Assembly (NCBI RefSeq): GCF_000156715.1
Contig: NZ_DS999316.1
Span: forward strand, 1-64,000
DNA from: Francisella philomiragia subsp. philomiragia ATCC 25015
Lineage (GTDB): Bacteria; Pseudomonadota; Gammaproteobacteria; Francisellales; Francisellaceae
Direction of reading: 5' to 3'
DNA: 64,000 nt
The notes under the pieces were generated by a model. That model saw only the letters and a list, made by a program, of their open reading frames with translations, made no database searches and was not told the origin of the DNA. Below are positions 45,870-54,730 of this stretch, one piece after another (positions within the stretch are counted from its first letter, which is position 1; each line of letters opens with the position of its first letter). The translations under genes were made by a program, and so were the position numbers.

Positions 45870-45880
45870 GCTGGTATACT
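45870..45880 (+). promoter_or_regulatory. Extended -10 promoter upstream of the O-antigen-ligase-like gene
   Basis: TGG-TATACT (about 45872-45880) is an extended -10 element. A weak TTATTA lies 17 bases upstream at 45852-45857. Transcription would start near 45887 and read into the frame starting at 45928, which has a good AGGAG ribosome binding site at 45916-45920. Confidence 0.42.
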
Positions 45881-45927
45881 ATAAGGTGTAGTGTATAAGA
45901 ATTTTATTTTATGTTAGGAGAAAAGTT

Positions 45928-47269
45928 TTGAGATCTGAAATATATACCAAGATAGTATTTGTACTTATGTTGGTAATGTTTGTAAGTATATTTTTTTTTG
46001 CTAGATTTTTTATCTCTGTAGGGTTTATATTAATTATTTTTTTCTTCTTTTTTTAATAAAGAGGTTTTTAAAGTCCTCAAAAACAATAAGTCACTTCAGT
46101 TTCTATTGTTATCTGCGATAATGATAAATATTGGTATGATTTATGCATCTTTTGCTAGTGGCAGTTTAGATGTTAAGTCAATATTGGGTTTTTCAAATCC
46201 TATATTTATATTTCTATATATATGTTCAGCTAGTTACTTTCTGTCTAAAAATACTAAGTATGCTAATTATCTTTTGAATTTTTATATAGCTATTATAGTT
46301 ATATTTTCTTTGTATGCGTTATTTAGATATGTACTACATGCAAATTTTGTAGTTAGTCAGATATATTTTGGGATATATGGAGGTAGTGTTATCCAATCAA
46401 TAGTTGCATTGACATTTCCTTTTTCTGCTGTGGTAATTATTGGAAAAGCTATTAGAATGTCAAATTTACTATTAAAAATATTGATGTTTGCTGCTGGATT
46501 ATTAGTAATTTTTATTGATCTTTTTGTAAATCGTAGTAAGGCTGGTTATGTTATTGAATTTGTAGTATTTATTTATTACTCATTCATAGCTTTAAAGTAT
46601 TTTAGTTTTAAAAACAATAAGTTATGTATAAAGCGACTTGTAACGATTTTAACTTGCTGTATTGTTATAATTAGTATTATCTTTGGAACTGTCTATAAAT
46701 TCTCAAGTGTTTTTAATTATAGATTACAAACCTCTGTGGAAGAATCGCAGGTATTCTTTAATCAAGATTATGATAATACAGATGCTAGGAAACAGTATGA
46801 GACATCGACTGGACTTAGATTGTTATACTATAGTTCTTCATTCAAAGTTTTAAGAGAATATCCTAAACTTTATATACTGGGATGTCCTTATCTTACAAGT
46901 ACTACTGATGTTATTGAATGTACTAAGGTTTTAATAAATAAGAATCAAAGATTGAGAGATGACCCTCGTGTAGTTAATGACGGTATTATGGCTCATGATG
47001 AGTTTATTAATTATGTTTTTAGAGCAGGTATAGTTGCTGGAGTTTCTCTTTTATTGTGTTTTGTGGCATTTTTTGTTGAGGCGCGGTGGTTAGACTATCG
47101 TAATCGTGTGTATTTTAGAATATTAATATTGGCTATGTTCATAGGTTGCTTATTTGATTATTTCTTTACTACACAGATAATGGTTATTTTATTTGCTAAC
47201 TTAACAGCAATATTCTTAGCTCAAAGAAAGTGTGAAGAAAGTAAAGATTCTAATACTATAACTTCTTAA
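45928..47269 (+). pseudogene. O-antigen ligase / polymerase-like membrane protein, frameshifted in T tracts
   Basis: A TTG start at 45928 follows AGGAG with a 7-base spacing. The first frame encodes a helix-rich N-terminus and stops at a TAA near 46055. The second frame carries on without a gap (FFNKEVFKVLKNNKSLQFLL...) to 47269, with about ten more helices and a large periplasmic loop holding a conserved-looking YETSTGLRLLYYSSSFKVLR. That loop resembles the Wzy_C region of O-antigen ligases (WaaL). Stops in the second frame at 46019 and 46031 limit the shift to 46034-46058, a run that contains two T7 tracts (46037-46043, 46048-46054). One extra T would explain it. It may be a true pseudogene or a phase-variable off state. 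Neighbouring glycosyltransferases support a lipopolysaccharide or capsule role. Confidence 0.72.
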
Positions 47270-47398
47270 TAGTTTAAATCTTATTGCTATATTTGCAAAA
47301 AACGTATTTTGAGTTAGTATATTTTCATAGTATTTGTTAGAGTTTTATACTTGAATAACTTAGCATATAAACATTTAAACCTATTTGGACTTTTATTT

Positions 47399-48409
47399 AT
47401 GTCAACTTCGATTAAAAAAATTCCGGCTTTTATTCCCTCAAGAGCTAAATCATCAAATTCAATAGAATATCAGTATGTTCCCAAAAAGATTTTTAAAACT
47501 TGGAGAACAAGTGAGGTAAGTCAAGAGATGTATAATGCAGTTTATACATGGATTGATAAAAACCCTGATTGGGAGTTTCATTTCTTTGATGATGAAGCGT
47601 GTCGCGAGTTTCTCAAAGAGAACTTTGAAAAAGATGTTCTTGAAGCTTATGATAATATAATACCCGGGGCTTATAAATGTGATTTGTGGCGCTATTGTGT
47701 GCTATACATACATGGTGGCGTGTATAGCGATATTAAGCAAGAGTTATTAGTTAGTCTTGGTGATGTTTTATCCAATGATATTGAGTTTGCTTCAGTTAAA
47801 GATAAATATAAATCAGACTATGAGTTTGATGGCTATATTTATCAGGCATTTATTTGTTCGAAGCCAAAGCATCCATTCCTAAAAAAAGCTATTGATATGA
47901 TAGTAGAGAATTCAAAGAAGGGTTTTTATGGTAATGATCCTTTAAGCATCACAGGTCCAGGTTTGTTGGGCAAAGCAATTAATCTAACAGTTAATCAGCA
48001 AGAAAAGACTCCATTATACTCAGGTGTTAATAATATAAATAATTTTAGATTTGAACTTTTTCCATATATAAAAGACTCGATATATACACATCAAAACTCT
48101 ATGTTTATAAAACCCGAGTATAATCGTTCATATAAAAAAGAACTTCATGTAAATCTAAAGAAAAGTTTTGCCGGTAACTATTCGTTATGCTGGTTTACTG
48201 GTAAATGTTTTGCTTCTGGAAAAATTGATAGAATTAAGTCAAAATTCTTTAACAAGAGAAAAGGGCGCTATATTATCGATTCACTCTATCTTGAAGGTAA
48301 GCTTAGTAAGGCCAGATTGACAGGTATCAAGTATATCCTATTACAACCAACTCGTAGTTTATTTCTTATTAGAAAAATAATTAAGAACGAAAAGCAATTC
48401 AAGAATTAA
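47399..48409 (+). CDS. Glycosyltransferase with DXD-type sugar-binding region (GT32-like)
   Basis: The region IPKKIFKTWRTSEVSQEM-like start (VPKKIFKTWRT) followed by IPGAYKCDLWRYCVLYIHGG and VYSDIKQELL is the Gly_transf_sug / Och1-type signature, where the D-x-D aspartate binds the metal-nucleotide sugar (here the motif reads YSDIK, a variant). No signal peptide is present. I use the ATG at 47399, 48 bases after a possible TTG at 47351; neither has a strong ribosome binding site. It sits after the O-antigen-ligase-like gene and converges with a second glycosyltransferase (4-base overlap). Probable role: adding a sugar to the LPS core or a capsule. The exact sugar is unknown. Confidence 0.78.
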   Translation: MSTSIKKIPAFIPSRAKSSNSIEYQYVPKKIFKTWRTSEVSQEMYNAVYTWIDKNPDWEFHFFDDEACREFLKENFEKDVLEAYDNIIPGAYKCDLWRYCVLYIHGGVYSDIKQELLVSLGDVLSNDIEFASVKDKYKSDYEFDGYIYQAFICSKPKHPFLKKAIDMIVENSKKGFYGNDPLSITGPGLLGKAINLTVNQQEKTPLYSGVNNINNFRFELFPYIKDSIYTHQNSMFIKPEYNRSYKKELHVNLKKSFAGNYSLCWFTGKCFASGKIDRIKSKFFNKRKGRYIIDSLYLEGKLSKARLTGIKYILLQPTRSLFLIRKIIKNEKQFKN

Positions 48410-49488
48410 TGTCTATTTTTAATTTCGCATTGTAAATTTTTCAGCGATTGGCAATATAGTTGGTCTGAGTATTCTTTGAGGTTTTCGCGCATTTGCAAAT
48501 AATCGTGCTGAGATAACTCTATTGCTTTAGTCATAGCTTCTGCATAATTATCATCTTGTTTGTATAGTATGGCATTATCATTATTAAAACCATTTATTGG
48601 AGCAAAACTTTCTCTGATAATAATTGGCTTTAGAAAACCATAGACAAGTTGAAATGTACCACTAGTCTTACAAGTAATATATTTGATATGGTCAGGATTA
48701 TCTTCGTATGCTGATAGGATAAAGTCAGCTTTTTCAATTTCAGTGTACATTTCTTTGAAATCAAGACGTCCTTTGATATCAAAATACTTTTGCAGGTGTG
48801 TAGGTAAATCTTTGATATTTCCTTTACCAATAACAACAACTTTAAAGTTAGTAACAGCTATATTTACTAGTTCTTCTACAGCATTTACAAGCAGTTTAGT
48901 GCTTTTTCTTTTTTCTGAAATTGCACCAATAGTAACAAAAGTTGTTAAAGAGTTTTTATTATTTGGCTTGAATTGTCCAAAATAGTGAGGATTAACAGCG
49001 ATAGTAGTCGCATTTTTGTAGTCCATTGTTCTAAGTGTGATAATATCCTTACGTGTTTCAGAGTTATTATCAAAGTAGCTATCAATTTCATGTTCAACAA
49101 AGAAAAGTTTATTTCTATCTATTTGTTTATTAAACGAGTTATATACTTGGTTTATATCTTTACCATCATATAATTTGCCAAGTGTTGTGATTAGTACCCC
49201 TTGTACATTAGCTAAACTATTTTTTTTGAAAAACTTGCGAATTTGCCTTTTAGACATTTTATTATACGAGATATTTTCATTATCAAATCTACAGAATAAT
49301 CCTTCTTTGTATCTTTTAGGATTAATTAGGATAGAAACATGATAACCTAAATCAAGTAAATACTTCGCAAATCCAGGAACTATTTCAGCATGGCTATGTG
49401 TACAAGGTTCCCATAGCAAAAATGTATTGTCTTTTATGATGGGTTTTTTGTAAGAAAAAATATTACAAATTTTTTTAAAAAAGAACAT
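48406..49488 (-). CDS. GT4-like glycosyltransferase
   Basis: A 360-residue protein with a two-Rossmann (GT-B) outline. The N-terminal domain contains SHAEIVPGFAKYLLDLGYHV. The C-terminal domain shows TFVTIGAISEKRKSTKLLVNAVEEL, FKVVVIGKG and FILSAYEDNPDHIKYITCKT followed by GTFQLVYGFLKPIII, in the place where GT4 enzymes have E-x7-E. The E-x7-E pattern is degenerate, so the assignment is to the fold, not to a reaction. It is convergent with the GT32-like gene and divergent from the next GT4 gene. Likely acts in surface-polysaccharide assembly. Confidence 0.7.
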   Translation of the reverse strand: MFFFKKICNIFSYKKPIIKDNTFLLWEPCTHSHAEIVPGFAKYLLDLGYHVSILINPKRYKEGLFCRFDNENISYNKMSKRQIRKFFKKNSLANVQGVLITTLGKLYDGKDINQVYNSFNKQIDRNKLFFVEHEIDSYFDNNSETRKDIITLRTMDYKNATTIAVNPHYFGQFKPNNKNSLTTFVTIGAISEKRKSTKLLVNAVEELVNIAVTNFKVVVIGKGNIKDLPTHLQKYFDIKGRLDFKEMYTEIEKADFILSAYEDNPDHIKYITCKTSGTFQLVYGFLKPIIIRESFAPINGFNNDNAILYKQDDNYAEAMTKAIELSQHDYLQMRENLKEYSDQLYCQSLKNLQCEIKNRH

Positions 49489-49673
49489 CTATTACTTCAA
49501 ACAACTAACTAATATATGAAAACATTATAACACTTTAAGCCAGTAATTCTTACATTACAATTATTAGATATCAGTAAATATTAATAATTACATTTCTTGG
49601 ATTTTGTGACTCTTGTAAATAATCAGATATTGCTTTAGTATGTCTGATATAACCTATTATTATAATTAAATCA

Positions 49674-50732
49674 GTGGAAACTAAAGATATAAAAGATATT
49701 GAAGTTATTGCCTTGTCATTAGGTCGTAGATTTTCTGGGATTAATGCTAGTATGTTAGCTGTGATGCCAGAGCAGGCTAAGCTAGTAAATATTGTAGGTA
49801 TGGGTTTTAATATTGATTCAAACGGTATTAAAACCATTAGATTTAGAGACTTTTTATTTAAGTGTTGGCGTGATAAATGGCGTATTTGGCATGCACGTAG
49901 AAACATTGATATGCTTGTGGGGATTATCTTAAAATACGTTTTTAGATATAAAATAATACTAGTTTTTACTTCTGTAGCACAAAGGCATCATAAAAAACTG
50001 ACAAAATTTTATATAAACAGAATGGAAGCTGTTATATGTCCATCTGAAATATCTGCAAAATATCTTGAGAGATCACCCTATATAGTACCGCATGGAGTTA
50101 ATACTGAAGTTTTTTATCCAGCTGGCAATAAGGCTCAAGAGTGGCAAAATAGAAAATTACCAGGTAAATATGGTATAGGAATATTTGGTAGAATCAGAAA
50201 GTCTAAAGGAACTTATGAGTTTATTGAAGCAGTAATAGCTATGCTAATAAAATATCCTGATTGGACAGCAGTAGTTATTGGTGAAGCAACACCTAAAGAT
50301 TTAGAGTTCAAAAAACAACTAGAACAAATGGTTCAGCAAGCAGGTTTGTCAGAACGGATAATATTTACAGGATTTATCAAGAATAGCAAAGAGATCCCAA
50401 GTTGGTATAGAGCTTTAGATATCGTAGTTTGTGCTAGTCATAAAGAAGGCTTTGGCTTGCCAGCTCTTGAAGCTATGGCATCCAAATGTGCTGTGATTGC
50501 TACTAAAGCTGGTGCTTGGCCTGAGATTATTTCTGATGCTCAAAATGCCTATTTAATTGAACCAAAATCAAGTCAACAGATTGCTGAAAAGTTAGATATC
50601 TTAATGTCTAATGATGAATTAAGATATGAAATAGCTCAAAATGGCTATGATTTGGTGTCATCAAAATATAAAATCCAAAATGAAGCTGAAGGAATTCAGC
50701 AGGTTTATAATCAACTTTTGAAAAGAAAGTGA
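49674..50732 (+). CDS. lpcC: GT4 glycosyltransferase, LPS core type
   Basis: A GT-B enzyme of 352 residues. The donor-binding region shows YGIGIFGRIRKSKGTYEFIEA, WTAVVIGEAT, ERIIFTGFI and the classical E-x7-E motif HKEGFGLPALEAMASKCAVIA. The probable start is a GTG at 49674; an in-frame stop lies just upstream and no clear ribosome binding site is seen. The sequence RRFSGINASMLAVMPEQ resembles the LpcC/WaaC-type core mannosyltransferases I remember from Francisella, so I give the symbol with low certainty. Its context with an O-antigen-ligase-like gene and other glycosyltransferases supports core or outer-chain assembly. Confidence 0.8.
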   Translation: METKDIKDIEVIALSLGRRFSGINASMLAVMPEQAKLVNIVGMGFNIDSNGIKTIRFRDFLFKCWRDKWRIWHARRNIDMLVGIILKYVFRYKIILVFTSVAQRHHKKLTKFYINRMEAVICPSEISAKYLERSPYIVPHGVNTEVFYPAGNKAQEWQNRKLPGKYGIGIFGRIRKSKGTYEFIEAVIAMLIKYPDWTAVVIGEATPKDLEFKKQLEQMVQQAGLSERIIFTGFIKNSKEIPSWYRALDIVVCASHKEGFGLPALEAMASKCAVIATKAGAWPEIISDAQNAYLIEPKSSQQIAEKLDILMSNDELRYEIAQNGYDLVSSKYKIQNEAEGIQQVYNQLLKRK

Positions 50733-50745
50733 TTAGATATACTGT

Positions 50746-51909
50746 TTAGTTTTTATTCATAGTAACTAATTTATTTGTAATATCATTATTTGGGAATGGT
50801 AGTTTTTCTAAGATAACATCAAAACTTTTTGTATTATCTTTATCTAGAGTATTTAAGTCTACAATAACAGGATTATTAGGTTTGTTATATGTTGTTATGT
50901 ATAGTTTATTATTATTTAAATCTTTGATTACTACGTATGCTGTATGATCAAACATTTTCTTATTCTGTATTTCATCGGCTACAACACCTTTTGGAATATC
51001 AACATTATGTAATATATGCGTTACTTTTGATACAAGGTTATCATCATCTTTAGGACTTTTATTGTTTGCATAATAAGCAATTGCAGCTGTTCTAACAAAT
51101 CTTGATGGAGGAGAATAATCTCCAGGAATTCCAAGTAATCCACCACCTAAGAAACCACTGATATCTTGAACAGTTCTTTCATGTTTTTCAGTATTAATGA
51201 CATCACTGATTTTAAGATTCGTAGGTGTTCTATTATCTAATGATAAATAATTTTTTAAGTTAAGTAGCTGCCAATCATAAGTTGGCGCATTAGTCATTAC
51301 TTTAATATTTGAGTTTACATTGTAGAATTTAACTTTACCATCTATGTATTCAACAACTAAACCAGCTCCATTTTTATCTGTTATTAAAAAATGAACTTCT
51401 GGAGATATTCCATCAATTTCTATATTCTTATCAGACCAGACTTTATATTTTTTTAAAGCCTGCTTGACTTCATTAACATTAGTAAATTGACTCAAAATAA
51501 ATGTTGTAGATTCGATTATTGATGCGTATTTAGTATCATCTTTATCTACAGTTTGATATTTTGTAAAACCTGGTAAATAATTTGCACTTAGACTTAATCC
51601 TTGACTATTTTGTCCGTCAATTACAAGAGTTTGTCCATCTTTTGACAAACCAGTAGCTAGTACTGAATATTTAGATTTGTATTCCTGTTTCGGTAAATTA
51701 GTATTGCTAGGAGCTGTTAAATAATGAGGAGTATTTTTAGGAATATAGAGAAATTGCCAGTTCCAATCAAGGGCCCATTCCATAGTTCTTCCCGATACTA
51801 CATCACCTTTTTTATCTACTAGGGTTACAGCTGTGCATGCTATAGATTGCGAAAATAACAAAAGTAATAGAGAAATATAGGTAAAAGTTTTTCTGATTAG
51901 AGATTTCAT
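50746..51909 (-). CDS. Secreted choloylglycine-hydrolase-family Ntn amidase, paralogue 2
   Basis: The signal peptide ends in LFSQSIA, and Cys25 is the expected N-terminal nucleophile. Family segments include CTAVTLVDKKGDVVSGRTME and WALDWNWQFLYIPK, then GQNSQGLSLSANYLPG and FLITDKNGAGLVVEYIDGKV. It is 387 residues, some 40 longer than the paralogue at 2540-3586, to which it is similar in layout but clearly divergent. It is divergent from a POT peptide transporter (173-base gap). The natural substrate is unknown; bile salts, acyl-amino acids or penicillins are the family's known range. Confidence 0.86.
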   Translation of the reverse strand: MKSLIRKTFTYISLLLLLFSQSIACTAVTLVDKKGDVVSGRTMEWALDWNWQFLYIPKNTPHYLTAPSNTNLPKQEYKSKYSVLATGLSKDGQTLVIDGQNSQGLSLSANYLPGFTKYQTVDKDDTKYASIIESTTFILSQFTNVNEVKQALKKYKVWSDKNIEIDGISPEVHFLITDKNGAGLVVEYIDGKVKFYNVNSNIKVMTNAPTYDWQLLNLKNYLSLDNRTPTNLKISDVINTEKHERTVQDISGFLGGGLLGIPGDYSPPSRFVRTAAIAYYANNKSPKDDDNLVSKVTHILHNVDIPKGVVADEIQNKKMFDHTAYVVIKDLNNNKLYITTYNKPNNPVIVDLNTLDKDNTKSFDVILEKLPFPNNDITNKLVTMNKN

Positions 51910-52082
51910 TGATAACTATCCTTTATTTATAATTAACTGTTTCGATATTAGCATAACTTTAATAGATTGGTACCATTCATATTTTGATGTCAATATATAA
52001 TTTTTAACAGGTGAAATTAAACTTTCACTGACTAATTTGTTTATTTATAATCTATTTATATATGAATAAATCTTGTTAATTA

Positions 52083-53522
52083 ATGGTAGAAATAACTCAT
52101 CAGTCAGATAAACACCCTAAAGCATTATGGTATATTATAGCAATATATATGTGGGAATATTTTAGCTTCTATGGTATGAGAGCTCTTTTAATCTTATATT
52201 TAGTAGAGCATCTTAAATTTAATGATACAACCTCTTATGCAATTGCTGGAGCATATGTGACCTTAGTATATCTTTCACCGATTGTTGGTGGAGTTGTTGC
52301 AGATAGAGTGTTAGGGTATAAGAAAGCTGTCATTTATGGAGCAGCACTTATGTCTATTGGACATGTTATTTTAGGTTTTGGCGGAGATGCTAAACTATAT
52401 CTAGGAATGGCCTTTATAGTTTGTGGTTATGGGTTTTTCAAGAGTAACATTTCATGCTTATTAGGGCAGCAGTATAGTTCTCATGATCCTAAAAAAGATT
52501 CAGCCTTTACATTACTATATTTAGGAGGGAATTTCGGAGGTATATTCGCTCCTATGATATGTGGCTTGATAGCTCATTACTATGGTTGGCATTATGGTTT
52601 TGGAGTTGCTGGTATTGGTATGATATTTGGCTTAATTGTATTTATATTAGGTTCTAAATATATTCCGGATATTCTTCCTGAGAAGCCCTTACCTAAATAT
52701 TTTAGTAGCTTTATAATTGCTTTAAGTATAATTATCATGGTTGTATTTGCTTATTTTGCTTTAGAGTATCTTTTTGATGGTTATCTTTTAGCCGTGGTTG
52801 CTTGTATAACAACGTTATTTTTTATAATTATTTTTATTAAAACAGATTTCTCTACGCGTAAATCATTAGTTACTTTATTACCTTTTTATATATTTGGTAT
52901 AGTTTTCTGGGTTTTTGATGAGCAGTTATATACTTCTGTGGAAATATTTATACATAGAAATGTCGATACTTATTTATTTGGAATTGATATACCGGCTAGT
53001 ACATTCACTTCTATGAATTCTCTGTCAATATTATTTGGAGGCTTAATTCTTGCTTGGATTTGGAAAAGAGTAAAGTCTTTAGATGATGATTTCGGTAGGA
53101 TGATAAAATTTTCATTTGGGTTTATTTTCCAACTAATGTGTTTTGTTTTATTCTTTATAGCTGCCAAAAATGCTAGTTTGGATGGTACAACATCAGCATT
53201 ATTAGTAATTATTGCTTTGGCATCTTTAGGAGTATCTGAATTATTTATAGATCCTATTGCTCTTTCTGAGATTACCTCTATTGAAGATAAAAAATATACA
53301 GGTTTTTTAGCAGCATCATACATGCTTTTTACAGGAAGTGTTGCAGGATTTATAGGGGCAAAAGTTGCTGACTTAGCAGCATTTAAAGGAGTGAGTGAGG
53401 ATATTGATTTAGTTAAGCAGGCTCATTTGTTTGAAGGATTGTTTACTCATATTATGATTATCTTAGGCGTGACTATTTTGCTATGGTTTATAGTAGCATT
53501 TCTTATAAAAAAACTAAGATAA
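52083..53522 (+). CDS. POT-family transporter with altered proton-coupling motif
   Basis: A 479-residue MFS/POT protein. The family regions are visible as SFYGMRALLILYLVEHLKFN, AIAGAYVTLVYLSPIVGGVV plus ADRVLGYKKA, and GNFGGIFAPMICGLIA. In helix 1 the normal E-x-x-E-R is replaced by Y-M-W-E-Y, so the first Glu and the Arg of the proton-coupling motif are missing. It is likely still a transporter, but the coupling or substrate may differ. The start is the ATG at 52083, just after the in-frame TAA. It is divergent from the second Ntn amidase. Confidence 0.88.
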   Translation: MVEITHQSDKHPKALWYIIAIYMWEYFSFYGMRALLILYLVEHLKFNDTTSYAIAGAYVTLVYLSPIVGGVVADRVLGYKKAVIYGAALMSIGHVILGFGGDAKLYLGMAFIVCGYGFFKSNISCLLGQQYSSHDPKKDSAFTLLYLGGNFGGIFAPMICGLIAHYYGWHYGFGVAGIGMIFGLIVFILGSKYIPDILPEKPLPKYFSSFIIALSIIIMVVFAYFALEYLFDGYLLAVVACITTLFFIIIFIKTDFSTRKSLVTLLPFYIFGIVFWVFDEQLYTSVEIFIHRNVDTYLFGIDIPASTFTSMNSLSILFGGLILAWIWKRVKSLDDDFGRMIKFSFGFIFQLMCFVLFFIAAKNASLDGTTSALLVIIALASLGVSELFIDPIALSEITSIEDKKYTGFLAASYMLFTGSVAGFIGAKVADLAAFKGVSEDIDLVKQAHLFEGLFTHIMIILGVTILLWFIVAFLIKKLR

Positions 53523-53527
53523 TAACT

Positions 53528-54730
53528 TTAGTTACAGATAAAAAAAGGATAAACGGCGATTATTTTATCATTTAGTAATATAACTTTTGCTTTAGAGCGT
53601 TCTGATGTTGGTATTTTCAGCTCTTGGAATAATACTTTTAACTTATTTACTTTGTCTCTGCCTTGATATCTACATTTATCAGAAGCTTGTCTTTGTCGGA
53701 CTATAAGTTCCCTAGTATCAAAGTCTTTATTAAATCTCTCTTTGAGCCACTCAATTATATCTTTATTATCCAAGATTAAATCTACTTGGTTATTATTCTT
53801 GATTATTAGTTGATTATATTCTACAGATATTTGATATTGTTGATTGATATCAAACTGCCAGCCAGTGTGTATATCACTATTAAGAGCTTTATGTATTTCT
53901 TCGGTTTGCTTATTTTTTAGACTTTGGTTTGTTGTTTCTTTAAACCAGTGATGAATTAAACTCTTTTGTATATCTTTATCTAAGGTAAGTAACTCAGAGA
54001 TAATCAGACTATTATCTTTAGAAATCTTCTGTAATTTTTCATTAAGTAACTTTTGTAATATGTTATTACTTTCTGCGCAGATTTTAGCACTTCGAGAAAG
54101 AGTTCTGCTAATATTTGGATTAATTTGCTCTAATATTGGCATTATCTGATTACGAATAAGATTCCGACGATATTTTATATTCTCATTACTATCATCATAG
54201 ATGTGATTAATCTTATTCTGGCTTGCATAGTTTTGAATATCTTTCTTTGTATAATCTAAAAGAGGGCGAAGTACAGCTCCATGATTTAATTGTTTATAGT
54301 ATGGCATACTAGCTAGTCCAGCTAATCCTGATCCTCTTATCGCTTGAATTAGGAATGTTTCAGCTTGATCATCTAGATGATGACCTAGTAGAAGAGTCGG
54401 ACTAGAATACTGACTCATGATCTCAATAAAGAAATCCATCCTTTGCTTACTTGCCCAAGCTTCAAAACTTTCTCCTTTAGGAGCTTGATCTAGAGAGTGA
54501 GCTATAAAATCAATATTTGCATTATTGCATATTGTTTGGCAATGTAATTGCCATTTTAGTGCATCAGGATGGATGTTGTGGTTAATATAAATAGCAATAG
54601 TTGGAATGTCTAAATCTTTTGTTATGTCTAATAAAACACTAGAATCTACACCACCACTATAACCGATAATTATGTGAGAAGGAGAGTGCTTTAAAATTTG
54701 AGAGATAATTTGGGTTTTATCTAAAGACAT
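53528..54730 (-). CDS. tilS: tRNA(Ile) lysidine synthetase
   Basis: Converts C34 of tRNA-Ile(CAU) to lysidine so that it reads AUA. The PP-loop [16 protein letters not shown] is near residue 20. Family motifs [20 protein letters not shown] and [13 protein letters not shown] follow. The C-terminal part ([20 protein letters not shown] with [14 protein letters not shown]) is the TilS C-terminal domain. It lies directly after serA, with the stop of serA one base before its ATG, so the two are coupled. Confidence 0.95.
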   Translation of the reverse strand: MSLDKTQIISQILKHSPSHIIIGYSGGVDSSVLLDITKDLDIPTIAIYINHNIHPDALKWQLHCQTICNNANIDFIAHSLDQAPKGESFEAWASKQRMDFFIEIMSQYSSPTLLLGHHLDDQAETFLIQAIRGSGLAGLASMPYYKQLNHGAVLRPLLDYTKKDIQNYASQNKINHIYDDSNENIKYRRNLIRNQIMPILEQINPNISRTLSRSAKICAESNNILQKLLNEKLQKISKDNSLIISELLTLDKDIQKSLIHHWFKETTNQSLKNKQTEEIHKALNSDIHTGWQFDINQQYQISVEYNQLIIKNNNQVDLILDNKDIIEWLKERFNKDFDTRELIVRQRQASDKCRYQGRDKVNKLKVLFQELKIPTSERSKAKVILLNDKIIAVYPFFICN

